NCBI GenBank assembly: GCA_035473395.1
Contig: DATIOF010000143.1
Location: 1 to 13,443 of the forward strand
Reading direction: 5' to 3'
Origin: AC-32 sp035473395
GTDB lineage: Bacteria > Actinomycetota > Thermoleophilia > Gaiellales > Gaiellaceae
DNA: 13,443 bases
Shown here piece by piece: positions 6,303 through 12,854 of this stretch (position 1 is its first letter; the number at the start of each line of letters is the position of its first letter). Made by a program: the position numbers and the translations under genes. The notes beneath the pieces are model-generated. The model was not told the DNA's origin. It did not search any database and saw only the letters and a program-made list of their open reading frames with translations.

Positions 6303-7591
6303 GCCGCGCGCGAGAGCCCGGGGTTCACGTGCTCGATCGCCTCGAGGAAGCGGTCCTCCCGCGGGCCGATGCCGGCGGCCGAGAGCTTCTCCGGCGCGAG
6401 CAGTACCTCGGCGAGCTCGGCCAGCGCGTCCGGCTCGACCGCGTCGATCTCGGCCATGATCCGCTCGATCGAGAGCAGCTCGGTGTCGGTGATCAGCGAC
6501 TTCCCGAGCCGGCTCATGCGGTTCGAGGTCGACTCCATCGAGAGCAGGATCCGCCCCTTCAGGTTCTCCTTCGCTCGCGCGAGCTCGTCGGGCCGCACGT
6601 TGCCGCCGGCGATGTCGGCGATCTGCTCGCTCGCGATCTCGAGACAGGACGAGACGTTGTCCTCGCGCGTGCCGATGTAGATGCCGATCTGGCCGGTGTC
6701 CGTGTACTGCGAGGCGAAGCTGTAGACGGCGTAGGCCATCCCGCGCTTCTCCCGGATCTCCTGGAAGAGCCGCGACGAGGCCGAGCCGCCGAGGATGCCG
6801 TCGAGCAGCGAGGCCGCGAACCGGCGCCGGTCGGTGCGGGCGATCCCAGGCGCGGCGATGCAGACGTGGTACTGCTCGGTGTCCTTGCGCTGGAAGCGCA
6901 GGCTCGGCGGCGGCGGCTTCACCAGCGCCGGGCGCACCTTCGGCCCCTTCCGCGCGGCCGCGCTCGCCCGCCGCTGGGCGCGCACGAGCAACTGCTCGAA
7001 CCGCTCGTGCTTCATGTTCCCCGCGGCCGCAACAACGACGTTGCCGGGGACGTACATCGAGCGGTGGTAGGCCGAGATCGAGCGGCGGGTGACGCTCGAG
7101 ATCACGTCGGCGCGGCCAATCACCGGCCGGCCGAGGGGGTGTTTGCCGAAGGTCGCCTCGGAGATCAGGTCGTGCACCAGCTCCTGCGGCTGGTCCTCGT
7201 ACATCGCGATCTCCTCGAGCACGACCTCGCGCTCGGCGTCGAGCTCGCCGAAGGCCGGAGCGAAGACCATCTCCCCCATCAGGTCGAGCGCGACCTCGAG
7301 CTTGTCGTCCGGCACCCGCGCGTAGACGACGGTGTGCTCGCGCGAGGTGGCTGCGTTCAGCTCGCCGCCGAGGCCGTCGAAGGTCTCGGCGATCTCCTGG
7401 GCGCTGTAGCTGGCCGTGCCCTTGAAGAGCAGGTGCTCGATGAAGTGCGAGATCCCAGCCTTGGCGTCGGTCTCGTCGCGGGAGCCCGCGCCGATCCAGA
7501 AGCCGATCGCCACCGAACGCACATGCGCGAGCCGCTCCGAGATGACGCGCTCGCCCGATTCGAGCTCGGTGAGCACGTACTTCTGCTGCAC
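6299..7591 (-). CDS. M16-family zinc peptidase (PepR / mitochondrial processing peptidase-like)
   Basis: This is a 430-aa protein of the M16B type. The inverted zinc motif HFIEH is at residues 49-53, with the third ligand probably Glu126 or Glu127 in REVVLEEIAMYEDQP. The domain signatures HPLGRPVIGRADVIS and YVPGNVVVAAAGN follow, and the second, inactive half includes RLFQEIREKRGMAYAVYSF. No signal peptide is seen, so it is probably cytoplasmic. Such enzymes cleave peptides inside a closed chamber; the substrate here is unknown. I place the start at GTG 7591: a TACGAT -10 box lies 6 nt upstream, and the resulting N-terminus (MQQKYVLTELESGERV) matches the family. A longer reading to 7810 would run through the divergent zincin gene. 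The dapB start overlaps its stop. M. tuberculosis also has an M16 gene (pepR) after gpsI. Confidence 0.93.
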   Translation of the reverse strand: MQQKYVLTELESGERVISERLAHVRSVAIGFWIGAGSRDETDAKAGISHFIEHLLFKGTASYSAQEIAETFDGLGGELNAATSREHTVVYARVPDDKLEVALDLMGEMVFAPAFGELDAEREVVLEEIAMYEDQPQELVHDLISEATFGKHPLGRPVIGRADVISSVTRRSISAYHRSMYVPGNVVVAAAGNMKHERFEQLLVRAQRRASAAARKGPKVRPALVKPPPPSLRFQRKDTEQYHVCIAAPGIARTDRRRFAASLLDGILGGSASSRLFQEIREKRGMAYAVYSFASQYTDTGQIGIYIGTREDNVSSCLEIASEQIADIAGGNVRPDELARAKENLKGRILLSMESTSNRMSRLGKSLITDTELLSIERIMAEIDAVEPDALAELAEVLLAPEKLSAAGIGPREDRFLEAIEHVNPGLSRAA

Positions 7592-7597
7592 GGGAGG

Positions 7598-7626
7598 ATC
7601 GTACTCGCGCGCACCGCAGCTAGGCT
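7598..7626. promoter_or_regulatory. Interlocked divergent leaderless promoters for the M16 and zincin genes
   Basis: The minus-strand -10 TACGAT (7598-7603) ends 6 nt before GTG 7591. The plus-strand -10 TAGGCT (7621-7626) ends 6 nt before GTG 7633. Exactly 17 nt separate the two boxes, so each lies where the other's -35 would be. The whole intergenic space is only 41 bp. Confidence 0.55.
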
Positions 7627-7632
7627 CGCGGC

Positions 7633-7965
7633 GTGGAGTTCGAGGACGAGGTGGAGGCGGCGCTCGAGACGCTGCCGGACGATCTGCGCGAGGCGATGTC
7701 GAACGTGGCGATCGTCGTCGAGGACGAGCCGCCCGCGGGCCAGCCGCTGCTGGGGCTGTACGAGGGCATCCCGCTGACGAAGCGCTCGAGCTTCTATGCC
7801 GGGGCCGCACCGGACAAGATCTCGATCTACCGCGGGCCGCTCGAGCGGCTCTATGGTCACGACCCGGCGCTGTTGCAGCAGATGATCCGCCGTGTGGTGC
7901 TGCACGAGATCGCGCACCACTTCGGCATCAGCGACGAACGCCTGGTCGAGCTCGACCGTTACTGA
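7633..7965 (+). CDS. Small zincin-like metallopeptidase (minimal HExxH protein)
   Basis: The 110-aa protein carries VVLHEIAHHFGISDERL at about residues 88-104, an HExxHxxG zincin motif with His91, Glu92 and His95 and a downstream Asp that may be the third ligand. It resembles the short zincin_1 family (about 110-140 aa) common in actinobacteria, whose substrates are unknown. An acidic N-terminus (MEFEDEVEAALETLPDDL) and no signal peptide suggest a cytoplasmic protein. Start GTG 7633 is supported by a TAGGCT box 6 nt upstream and the divergent M16 gene behind it. The 3' end overlaps the convergent DsbA-like gene by 7 nt (stop TGA 7963-7965 against TAA 7961-7959). Family assignment is firm; the role is unknown. 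Confidence 0.88.
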   Translation: MEFEDEVEAALETLPDDLREAMSNVAIVVEDEPPAGQPLLGLYEGIPLTKRSSFYAGAAPDKISIYRGPLERLYGHDPALLQQMIRRVVLHEIAHHFGISDERLVELDRY

Positions 7966-8753
7966 GCGAGCGCCGCGTCGATCGCGGCCTTCATCTGGTC
8001 GGCCGAGGGCTCGAGCCCCGGCGCGACCACGGTCAGCTTGCCGCCGCTCGGGCCGACGAGCACCGTCGGCGTCCCCGAGAGCCCGTCCCTCGTGGCCTGG
8101 TTGTCGTACGCCTTCGCCTGGTCGGCTACTGCAGCGGTCTTCGCCGCGGCCCGTAGCTCGGCCACGTTGACGCCGGGAATGCTCTTCGCCGCCGAGGCGA
8201 CCATCGTGTCGTCGAGCCAGCCGCCGTCCTCCGGGCCCTGATTGAAATAGAGCAGCTGCGCGAAGTTGAAGGCGCGGTTCTGCTTGCTCGCCGCGATCAT
8301 GCCGAGCCGCCCTCGCTGCGAGTCGACGCCGCTGCCGATGATCGCGACCGGCCGGGCGATCACCTTGAGCTTGCCGGCGCGGACGTACTGGTCGATCACC
8401 GACGGCATCACGTTCGTCTCGAAGTCACGGCAGACGGGGCACTGGAGGTCGATGTACTCGACCATCGTCGCCGGGGCGCTCGCCTTGCCGAGCCGGTCTC
8501 CGTGCTGCGGGATCCCGGCGAACTGCTTCTGGATCACGCCCGCGTCGGGGAGGATTGTCGCGGTCGTCGAGCCACCGCTCGAGCTGTTCCCGCCGAGCGC
8601 GACGACGGCCACCACGACGGCCGCGATCACGACGATCGCCGCGAGCACACCGCCCAGAACGAGCGGCGAGGCCTTGCGACCGCCCGTGCTCCTGGTCGGT
8701 GGGCGCTGGACGGGCTGCTGCCGCTGGCGCCGCGCTTGCTTGCCGCTCGTCAT
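7959..8753 (-). CDS. Membrane-anchored DsbA-like thiol oxidoreductase
   Basis: The 264-aa protein begins with a basic Gln/Arg-rich cytoplasmic segment (1-30), followed by one long hydrophobic anchor (about 31-54) and a Ser/Gly linker. The extracytoplasmic domain is DsbA/DsbG-like: YIDLQCPVC (Cys105-Pro-Val-Cys108) is the redox active site, and GTPTVLV (227-233) supplies the cis-Pro loop. The helical insert includes FAQLLYFNQG, typical of actinobacterial and BdbD-type proteins. It should oxidise or shuffle disulfides in secreted proteins. The ATG at 8753 overlaps the stop of the DsbB-like gene (ATGA), which strongly suggests the two form a redox pair. The 3' end overlaps the convergent zincin gene. 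An isomerase rather than an oxidase role cannot be excluded. Confidence 0.92.
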   Translation of the reverse strand: MTSGKQARRQRQQPVQRPPTRSTGGRKASPLVLGGVLAAIVVIAAVVVAVVALGGNSSSGGSTTATILPDAGVIQKQFAGIPQHGDRLGKASAPATMVEYIDLQCPVCRDFETNVMPSVIDQYVRAGKLKVIARPVAIIGSGVDSQRGRLGMIAASKQNRAFNFAQLLYFNQGPEDGGWLDDTMVASAAKSIPGVNVAELRAAAKTAAVADQAKAYDNQATRDGLSGTPTVLVGPSGGKLTVVAPGLEPSADQMKAAIDAALAQ

Positions 8754-9316
8754 CGCTCGCTAACCGTAGCCACAGACGGCGCGGGCAAGGCCGCCAGAAG
8801 CAGGAAGGCGAAGCAGAGCGCAAAGCCGGTCAGCGCCAGCACCGGGATCGTCACGTAGCCGAACTCCTCGATCCACTTCGTCGCGCACCCACCCGGCGCG
8901 GAGATCAGGCACGCTCGCGCCTGCTCGACGACGCCGTTCTCGACCAGCAGGTGGTAGACGGAGACGCCGGCGCCGACGAGCGGCAACGGCAGCAGGTAGC
9001 GCGCCGCTCGGCGGTCATTCGCCAGCGCGGCCAGCAGCGTGACGATCGAGAGCGGGTACATGCAGATCCGCTGGTACCAGCAGAGCTCGCACGGGATGAA
9101 GCCCGCGATCTCGGAGAAGAAGAGGCTGCCGCCGGTCGCGATCGAGGCGACGAGGAAGACGCACCAGAGCTCGTAGCCCTCGAGCGTCCGCCGCAGCCAA
9201 TCGCCGGGCCCGCGCAGGCCCAGGAGCCAAGCCAGGCCGACGAGGAGCGGCAGCACCGCGAGCACCTGCCCCGCGACGCCGAGCGCAGCGAGGATCACGA
9301 TCACGTCGTGCGTCAT
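8750..9316 (-). CDS. dsbB: DsbB-family disulfide bond formation membrane protein
   Basis: DsbB/BdbC proteins reoxidise DsbA with quinone. The 188-aa protein shows the signature PCELCWYQRICMYP (75-88) with the first redox pair Cys76-Cys79. A second pair is Cys136 and Cys144 in the loop ARACLISAPGGCATKW. Hydrophobic segments are at about 5-34, 50-70, 84-99, 107-125 and 154-176. The first is extra compared with the four helices of E. coli DsbB, where the CxxC follows helix 1. The ATG at 9316 overlaps the stop of the upstream membrane protein, and its own stop overlaps the DsbA-like start, making a three-gene coupled set. Quinone use is inferred from the family. Confidence 0.92.
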   Translation of the reverse strand: MTHDVIVILAALGVAGQVLAVLPLLVGLAWLLGLRGPGDWLRRTLEGYELWCVFLVASIATGGSLFFSEIAGFIPCELCWYQRICMYPLSIVTLLAALANDRRAARYLLPLPLVGAGVSVYHLLVENGVVEQARACLISAPGGCATKWIEEFGYVTIPVLALTGFALCFAFLLLAALPAPSVATVSER

Positions 9317-9900
9317 CGGGGGGTCTCGAAGACCCGGCTCGCCTTGTAGTCGATCAGGATCCGCGACCGGCGCGTGTGCTCCAGCGCCGTCAGCCGCAGG
9401 AAGCCCACCAGCGACATCACCGCCAGGCCCGCCAGGATCCCGGCCAGGAACGCGGCGAGAAAGGGCTGCGGCCAGAGCGCGATCGCGGTCAGCACCGCGA
9501 GCCCGATCGTGCTCGGGTAGGCAGCCTCGGCGAGCCCTCGCCAGCGTCCTTGCATCCGAGCATCGTCGGGCGCCGGCTCGGGATTCGCGAACTTCGCTCT
9601 CGAGCGAGCCGGCCTGTCGCCGCCGTAGATCGAGAGCAGCACGAGCGCGGCGCCGAACCCGAGCAGGCCGAGCGCCGGCCCAGGTTGGACACCCCGCGCG
9701 ATCGCCGCGCCGAGGCCGGCCAGCGCGAGCACGCCGCGGAGAGCCGCGATCAGGAGCGCCTGCTGCCTCGCCTCGACGAGGGCAGGCGCCCCTGATCGCT
9801 CGTTTCCGTTAGCGGTCTCGACCGCCGCCACGGCCACGGCCGCCGCCGCCGCGACCACCGCGACCGCGATCGCCGTCACGGCGCGGCGGGCGCTCCTCAC
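9313..9900 (-). CDS. Unknown polytopic membrane protein overlapping the pnp 3' end
   Basis: I do not recognise a family. The secure part has hydrophobic pairs (LLIAALRGVLALAGLGAAIA with PALGLLGFGAALVLLSIY, then IGLAVLTAIALW with FLAAFLAGILAGLAVMSLVG), a hydrophilic stretch between them (GGDRPARSRAKFANPEPAPDD) and a basic tail ending FETPR. The start is uncertain. GTG 9900 gives 195 aa but uses 92 nt of the pnp Arg-Gly tail in another frame, producing an Ala/Val-rich segment. GTG 9732 gives a 139-aa protein without overlap. The stop overlaps the dsbB start (ATGA), so it is expressed with the disulfide genes and may assist them, though that is only inferred from position. Confidence 0.65.
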   Translation of the reverse strand: MRSARRAVTAIAVAVVAAAAAVAVAAVETANGNERSGAPALVEARQQALLIAALRGVLALAGLGAAIARGVQPGPALGLLGFGAALVLLSIYGGDRPARSRAKFANPEPAPDDARMQGRWRGLAEAAYPSTIGLAVLTAIALWPQPFLAAFLAGILAGLAVMSLVGFLRLTALEHTRRSRILIDYKASRVFETPR

Positions 9901-12310
9901 GCTCGCGCGGGGGCGCGTCCTTCGCCCGCTCGATCAGCTCCTCGGGCTGGACGAGGTTGCCGTTCTCGTGCTTGGCGACCAGCTTCAGGCCGATCCGGCC
10001 ACGGTCCTTGTCGACCTCCTGCACGATCACGTCGAGCGTGTCGCCACGGGCGATCACGTCCTCGATGTGGGCGACGCGCCCGGGGCCGACGTTGGAGACG
10101 TGCAGCAGGCCGTCGGTGCCCTTCTTCAGCTCGACGAAGGCGCCGAACTCGGTGGTCTTGACGACACGGCCGGTGTAGGTGTCCCCCACCTCCGGCTCCT
10201 TCGTGATCCCCTCGATCGCGGCGATCGCGGCTCCTGCCTTCTCGCCGTCGGTCGCGTAGATCAGGATCGTGCCGTCCTCCTCGATGTCGATCTGGACCTC
10301 GTAGTCGGCCTCGAGCGAGCGGATCGTCTCGCCGCCCTTGCCGATCACCATCCCGATCTTCTCGGGGTCGATCTTGACCGACGAGATCCGCGGCGCGTGC
10401 TGCGGGAGCTCGGTTCGGCTCTCCGGCAGCGTCTCCGCCATCTTGTCGAGGATGAACTCGCGCGCCCGCTTCGCCTGCTCGAGCGCGTTGCTCATGATCT
10501 CCTGCGTGACGCCGGTGATCTTGATGTCCATCTGCAGGGCGGTGATGCCGTCACGCGAGCCGGCGACCTTGAAGTCCATGTCACCGAGGTGGTCCTCGGC
10601 GCCCTGGATGTCGGTCAGGATCACGTAGTCGTCGCCCTCCTTGACGAGGCCCATCGCGATGCCTCCGACCGGTGCCTTGATCGGCACGCCGGCGTCCTGC
10701 AGCGCGAGGGTCGAGCCGCAGACCGAGCCCATCGACGAGGAGCCGTTCGACTCGAGCGTCTCGGAGACGATCCGGATCGTGTACGGGAAGTCCTCGAGCG
10801 AGGGGATCATCGGCTCGAGCGCCCGCTGTGCGAGAGCACCGTGGCCGATGTCGCGCCGCTTCGGGCCTCGCATGAAGCCCGTCTCCCCAACCGAGTAGGG
10901 CGGGAAGTTGTAGTGGTGCATGAAGCGGCGGTCGGTCTCGAGCGAGAGGTCGTCGATCCGCTGGCCTTCCTTGGCGGTGCCGAGGGTGAGCAGCGAGAGG
11001 ATCTGCGTCTGGCCGCGGGTGAAGAGCCCCGAGCCGTGGACGCGCGGTGCCACGCCGACCTCGCACGTGATCGGCCGGATCTCCTCCGGCTCACGTCCGT
11101 CCGGGCGGCGCTTGTCGACCGCGATCTTGCGGCGGACGAGCTCCTTGTAGATTGCCTCGGCGGCCTTCTTGACGAACTGCCGCGTGATCGAGTCCTTGCT
11201 CACCGGCGTGTCCTCGTCCGAGGCGGGCGCCCCGGCCGGGAACGGCAGCTGGAGCTCGTCCTCGATGCGGTTGAAGAGCAGGTTGCGCTTGGCCGACTTG
11301 AGCTCCTTCGAGTCCTGCTCGGCCTCGGTCAGGGCCTTCAGGTCGTCCTCGAACTGCTCGCGCACCGGCGTGAGCACGGCCTCGAGCCGCTGACGCTCGA
11401 GGATCAGCGCGAGGCTCGAGCGCACCTGGATCTGGCGGCGGATGTCGTCCTCGGTCGAGTCCATCGCGAGCTGTGGCGACAGCTCGGTGACGAGCTCCTC
11501 GACGACGGCGCCGCCCTCGCGCAGGCCCTCGGCGCCGATCCGCTCCTGGATCCGCGGAGCGTGGTCGCGCTCGAGCTCCTCGGTCAGCTCCGGGTCGAGC
11601 CACTTGTCCTTGCCGACCTGGCGGCGCAGGTCTTCCTGGGCCTCGCAAATCTTCACGATCTCGCGATGGGCCAGCTCGAAGGCCTCGAGCATCGTTGCCT
11701 CGGGCACCTCGTCGGCCCCGGCCTCGATCATCGTCAGCGCGTCCTTGCTGCCGACGACGACCAGGTCGAGCGTGCTCTCCTCGTCCAGCACCGGGAGCGA
11801 CGGGTTGATCACGAGCTCGCCGTCGATCTGGCCGATGCGGACGGCCCCGACCGGGCCCATGAAGGGCAGCGGCGAGACCATCAGCGCGGCAGAGGCGCCG
11901 TTGATGCAGAGAATGTCGTGCGCGGTGACGAGGTCGGCCGACAGCGTCGTGCAGACCACGTGCACCTCGTTCTTGTAGCCCTTCGGCCAGAGCGGCCGGA
12001 TCGGGCGGTCGATCATCCGGGCGGTCAGGGTGGCGCGCTCGCTGGCGCGGCCCTCGCGCTTGAAGAAGCCGCCGGGGATCTTCCCGGCCGCGTACATCCG
12101 CTCCTCGACGTCGACGGTGAGCGGGAAGAAGTCCGCGCCTTCGCGCGCCTCCATCCGCCCCGTGGCGGCGGCGAGCACCATCGTCTCGCCCGAGCGGACG
12201 ACGACGGCGCCGTCGGCCTGCTTGGCGATCTTGCCGGATTCGAAGGTCAGCTCCTGGTCGCCGACGGTGACGGACACCGTCGCGACGCGGGGCTCAGTCG
12301 TTGTTGCCAT
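9809..12310 (-). CDS. pnp: Polynucleotide phosphorylase (PNPase) with extended linker and RG-rich tail
   Basis: PNPase degrades RNA 3'-to-5' phosphorolytically and can add tails; it acts as a ring-shaped trimer. The 833-aa protein shows RNase PH domain 1 (FFPLTVDVEERMYAAGKIPGG near 60-80, RPIRPLWPKGY near 103-113), an alpha-helical linker, and RNase PH domain 2 from RPDGRE (about 402) through LFTRGQTQ, SNGSSSMGSVCGS and GDMDFKVAGSRDGITALQMD. A KH domain (IGMVIGKGGETIRSLE, near 650) and an S1 domain (about 705-780) follow. E. coli PNPase is 711 aa; the extra length is roughly 85 residues in the linker plus an Arg-Gly-rich tail (about 800-833). ATG 12310 has a GGAGG 6 nt upstream. rpsO lies just upstream, the classic rpsO-pnp arrangement. 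The 3' end may overlap the next gene. Confidence 0.97.
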   Translation of the reverse strand: MATTTEPRVATVSVTVGDQELTFESGKIAKQADGAVVVRSGETMVLAAATGRMEAREGADFFPLTVDVEERMYAAGKIPGGFFKREGRASERATLTARMIDRPIRPLWPKGYKNEVHVVCTTLSADLVTAHDILCINGASAALMVSPLPFMGPVGAVRIGQIDGELVINPSLPVLDEESTLDLVVVGSKDALTMIEAGADEVPEATMLEAFELAHREIVKICEAQEDLRRQVGKDKWLDPELTEELERDHAPRIQERIGAEGLREGGAVVEELVTELSPQLAMDSTEDDIRRQIQVRSSLALILERQRLEAVLTPVREQFEDDLKALTEAEQDSKELKSAKRNLLFNRIEDELQLPFPAGAPASDEDTPVSKDSITRQFVKKAAEAIYKELVRRKIAVDKRRPDGREPEEIRPITCEVGVAPRVHGSGLFTRGQTQILSLLTLGTAKEGQRIDDLSLETDRRFMHHYNFPPYSVGETGFMRGPKRRDIGHGALAQRALEPMIPSLEDFPYTIRIVSETLESNGSSSMGSVCGSTLALQDAGVPIKAPVGGIAMGLVKEGDDYVILTDIQGAEDHLGDMDFKVAGSRDGITALQMDIKITGVTQEIMSNALEQAKRAREFILDKMAETLPESRTELPQHAPRISSVKIDPEKIGMVIGKGGETIRSLEADYEVQIDIEEDGTILIYATDGEKAGAAIAAIEGITKEPEVGDTYTGRVVKTTEFGAFVELKKGTDGLLHVSNVGPGRVAHIEDVIARGDTLDVIVQEVDKDRGRIGLKLVAKHENGNLVQPEELIERAKDAPPREREERPPRRDGDRGRGGRGGGGRGRGGGRDR

Positions 12311-12316
12311 GTGGTT

Positions 12317-12382
12317 CCTCCACTTCTGATGGAGAGTGGAGGTTTGAGTCAGCGTCCTGGGGGCGCTCGCTCAAACTTCCAC
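12317..12382 (-). promoter_or_regulatory. pnp leader with two mutually exclusive hairpins around the Shine-Dalgarno
   Basis: The GGAGG at 12321-12317 lies inside an 8-bp perfect inverted repeat: CCTCCACT (minus strand 12342-12335) pairs with AGTGGAGG (12324-12317), loop 10 nt, hiding the ribosome-binding site. The upstream segment 12382-12370 (GTGGAAGTTTGAG) pairs with 12348-12336 (CTCAAACCTCCAC) over 13 bp with one mismatch. Both hairpins need bases 12342-12336, so only one can form. The upstream hairpin would free the ribosome-binding site. In E. coli and Streptomyces a hairpin between rpsO and pnp is cut by RNase III; the switch idea is inference. Confidence 0.6.
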
Positions 12383-12414
12383 CCTCCGGCGGGTTGGTGT
12401 TGGTCCTGGTCGGC

Positions 12415-12684
12415 CTACCTCCTCAGGCCGAGCTCCTGGATGAGGGCGCGGTAGCCCTCGAGGTTGCGCTTCTGCAGGTACTGCAGGAGCCGCCGCCGGC
12501 GACCGACGAGCTTGAGCAGGCCGCGACGCGAGTAGTGGTCCTTCGGGTGCGTGCGCAGGTGCTCGGTCAACTCGTTGATGCGGGCGGTGAGGAGCGCGAT
12601 CTGCACGTCCGCGGAGCCGGTGTCCTGGCCGTTGCTGCCGTGCTTGCCGACGATTTCCTGTTTCGCTTCCTTGGTGAGGGTCAA
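12415..12684 (-). CDS. rpsO: 30S ribosomal protein S15
   Basis: S15 binds 16S rRNA early in 30S assembly. The 89-aa product has the standard family length. Landmarks are DTGSADVQIALLTARINELTEHLRTH (about 21-46), the rRNA-contacting KDHYSRRGLLKLVGRRRRLLQYL and the C-terminal YRALIQELGLRR. The start is TTG 12684: it gives the expected N-terminus MTLTKEAKQEI and has GGAGG at 12695-12691, 6 nt upstream. Longer in-frame readings have no family sequence. pnp follows after 104 nt, the widespread rpsO-pnp operon. S15 represses its own mRNA in several bacterial groups, and a hairpin over this start codon (12680-12701) may serve that purpose. Confidence 0.97.
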   Translation of the reverse strand: MTLTKEAKQEIVGKHGSNGQDTGSADVQIALLTARINELTEHLRTHPKDHYSRRGLLKLVGRRRRLLQYLQKRNLEGYRALIQELGLRR

Positions 12685-12701
12685 ATTCGTCCTCCTTTGA
12701 C
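12680..12701 (-). promoter_or_regulatory. rpsO translation-initiation hairpin with Shine-Dalgarno in the loop
   Basis: GTCAAA (minus strand 12701-12696) and TTTGAC (12685-12680) form a perfect 6-bp repeat. The loop is the 10-nt GGAGGACGAA, which displays the ribosome-binding site, and the TTG start codon is in the 3' arm. It is A/U-rich and short, so a protein such as S15 might be needed to stabilise it. Confidence 0.4.
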
Positions 12702-12769
12702 GCGACTCCGCTCTCCAAGCCCGCCGCGAGGAAGCACACGCGAGCGGCCGAGAGGCGGTCTGGCCGCGA

Positions 12770-12775
12770 AGGGTA
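12770..12775 (-). promoter_or_regulatory. Candidate -10 box of the rpsO-pnp promoter
   Basis: The minus strand reads TACCCT, a good TANNNT match, between the hairpin at 12799-12837 and rpsO. Transcription would start near 12763, leaving a leader of about 79 nt. No clear -35 is visible, so confidence is low. Confidence 0.4.
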
Positions 12776-12798
12776 GCAATCACCGCCCCGAGACACGG

Positions 12799-12837
12799 CA
12801 TCGCCCCCGGCCCAATCAGGGAAAGCCGGGGGCGATG
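12799..12837 (-). terminator. 13-bp GC-rich hairpin ending the repeat-protein gene
   Basis: CATCGCCCCCGGC (12799-12811) and GCCGGGGGCGATG (12825-12837) are perfect inverted repeats with a 13-nt loop. The stem begins 17 nt after the stop of the minus-strand 144-aa gene and precedes the rpsO promoter, so it isolates the two units. No T-tract follows, as is frequent in actinobacterial terminators. Confidence 0.7.
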
Positions 12838-12854
12838 GTTGCCCGTTGGGGCAG

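Noticed and set aside
6197..7777. Long plus-strand open frame opposite dapB and the M16 gene
   Set aside because: It runs through two genes with clear catalytic motifs on the other strand, and its translation is low-complexity Arg/Ala/Asp sequence.
7592..7810. N-terminal extension of the M16 peptidase to ATG 7810
   Set aside because: The extra 73 residues are Arg/Pro-rich, antisense to the zincin gene, and outside the normal M16 length. GTG 7591 has a promoter box at leaderless spacing.
9968..12454. Very long plus-strand open frame opposite pnp (828 codons)
   Set aside because: It is antisense to an unmistakable PNPase, its product is Arg/Asp/Leu/Val-rich with no family motif, and long mirror frames are expected in GC-rich genes.
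12744..12767. Imperfect hairpin GCGGCC/GGCCGC as a firm S15 leader element
   Set aside because: The inferred transcript start (about 12763) falls within its first arm, so it may not be fully transcribed. It is kept only as a side note.
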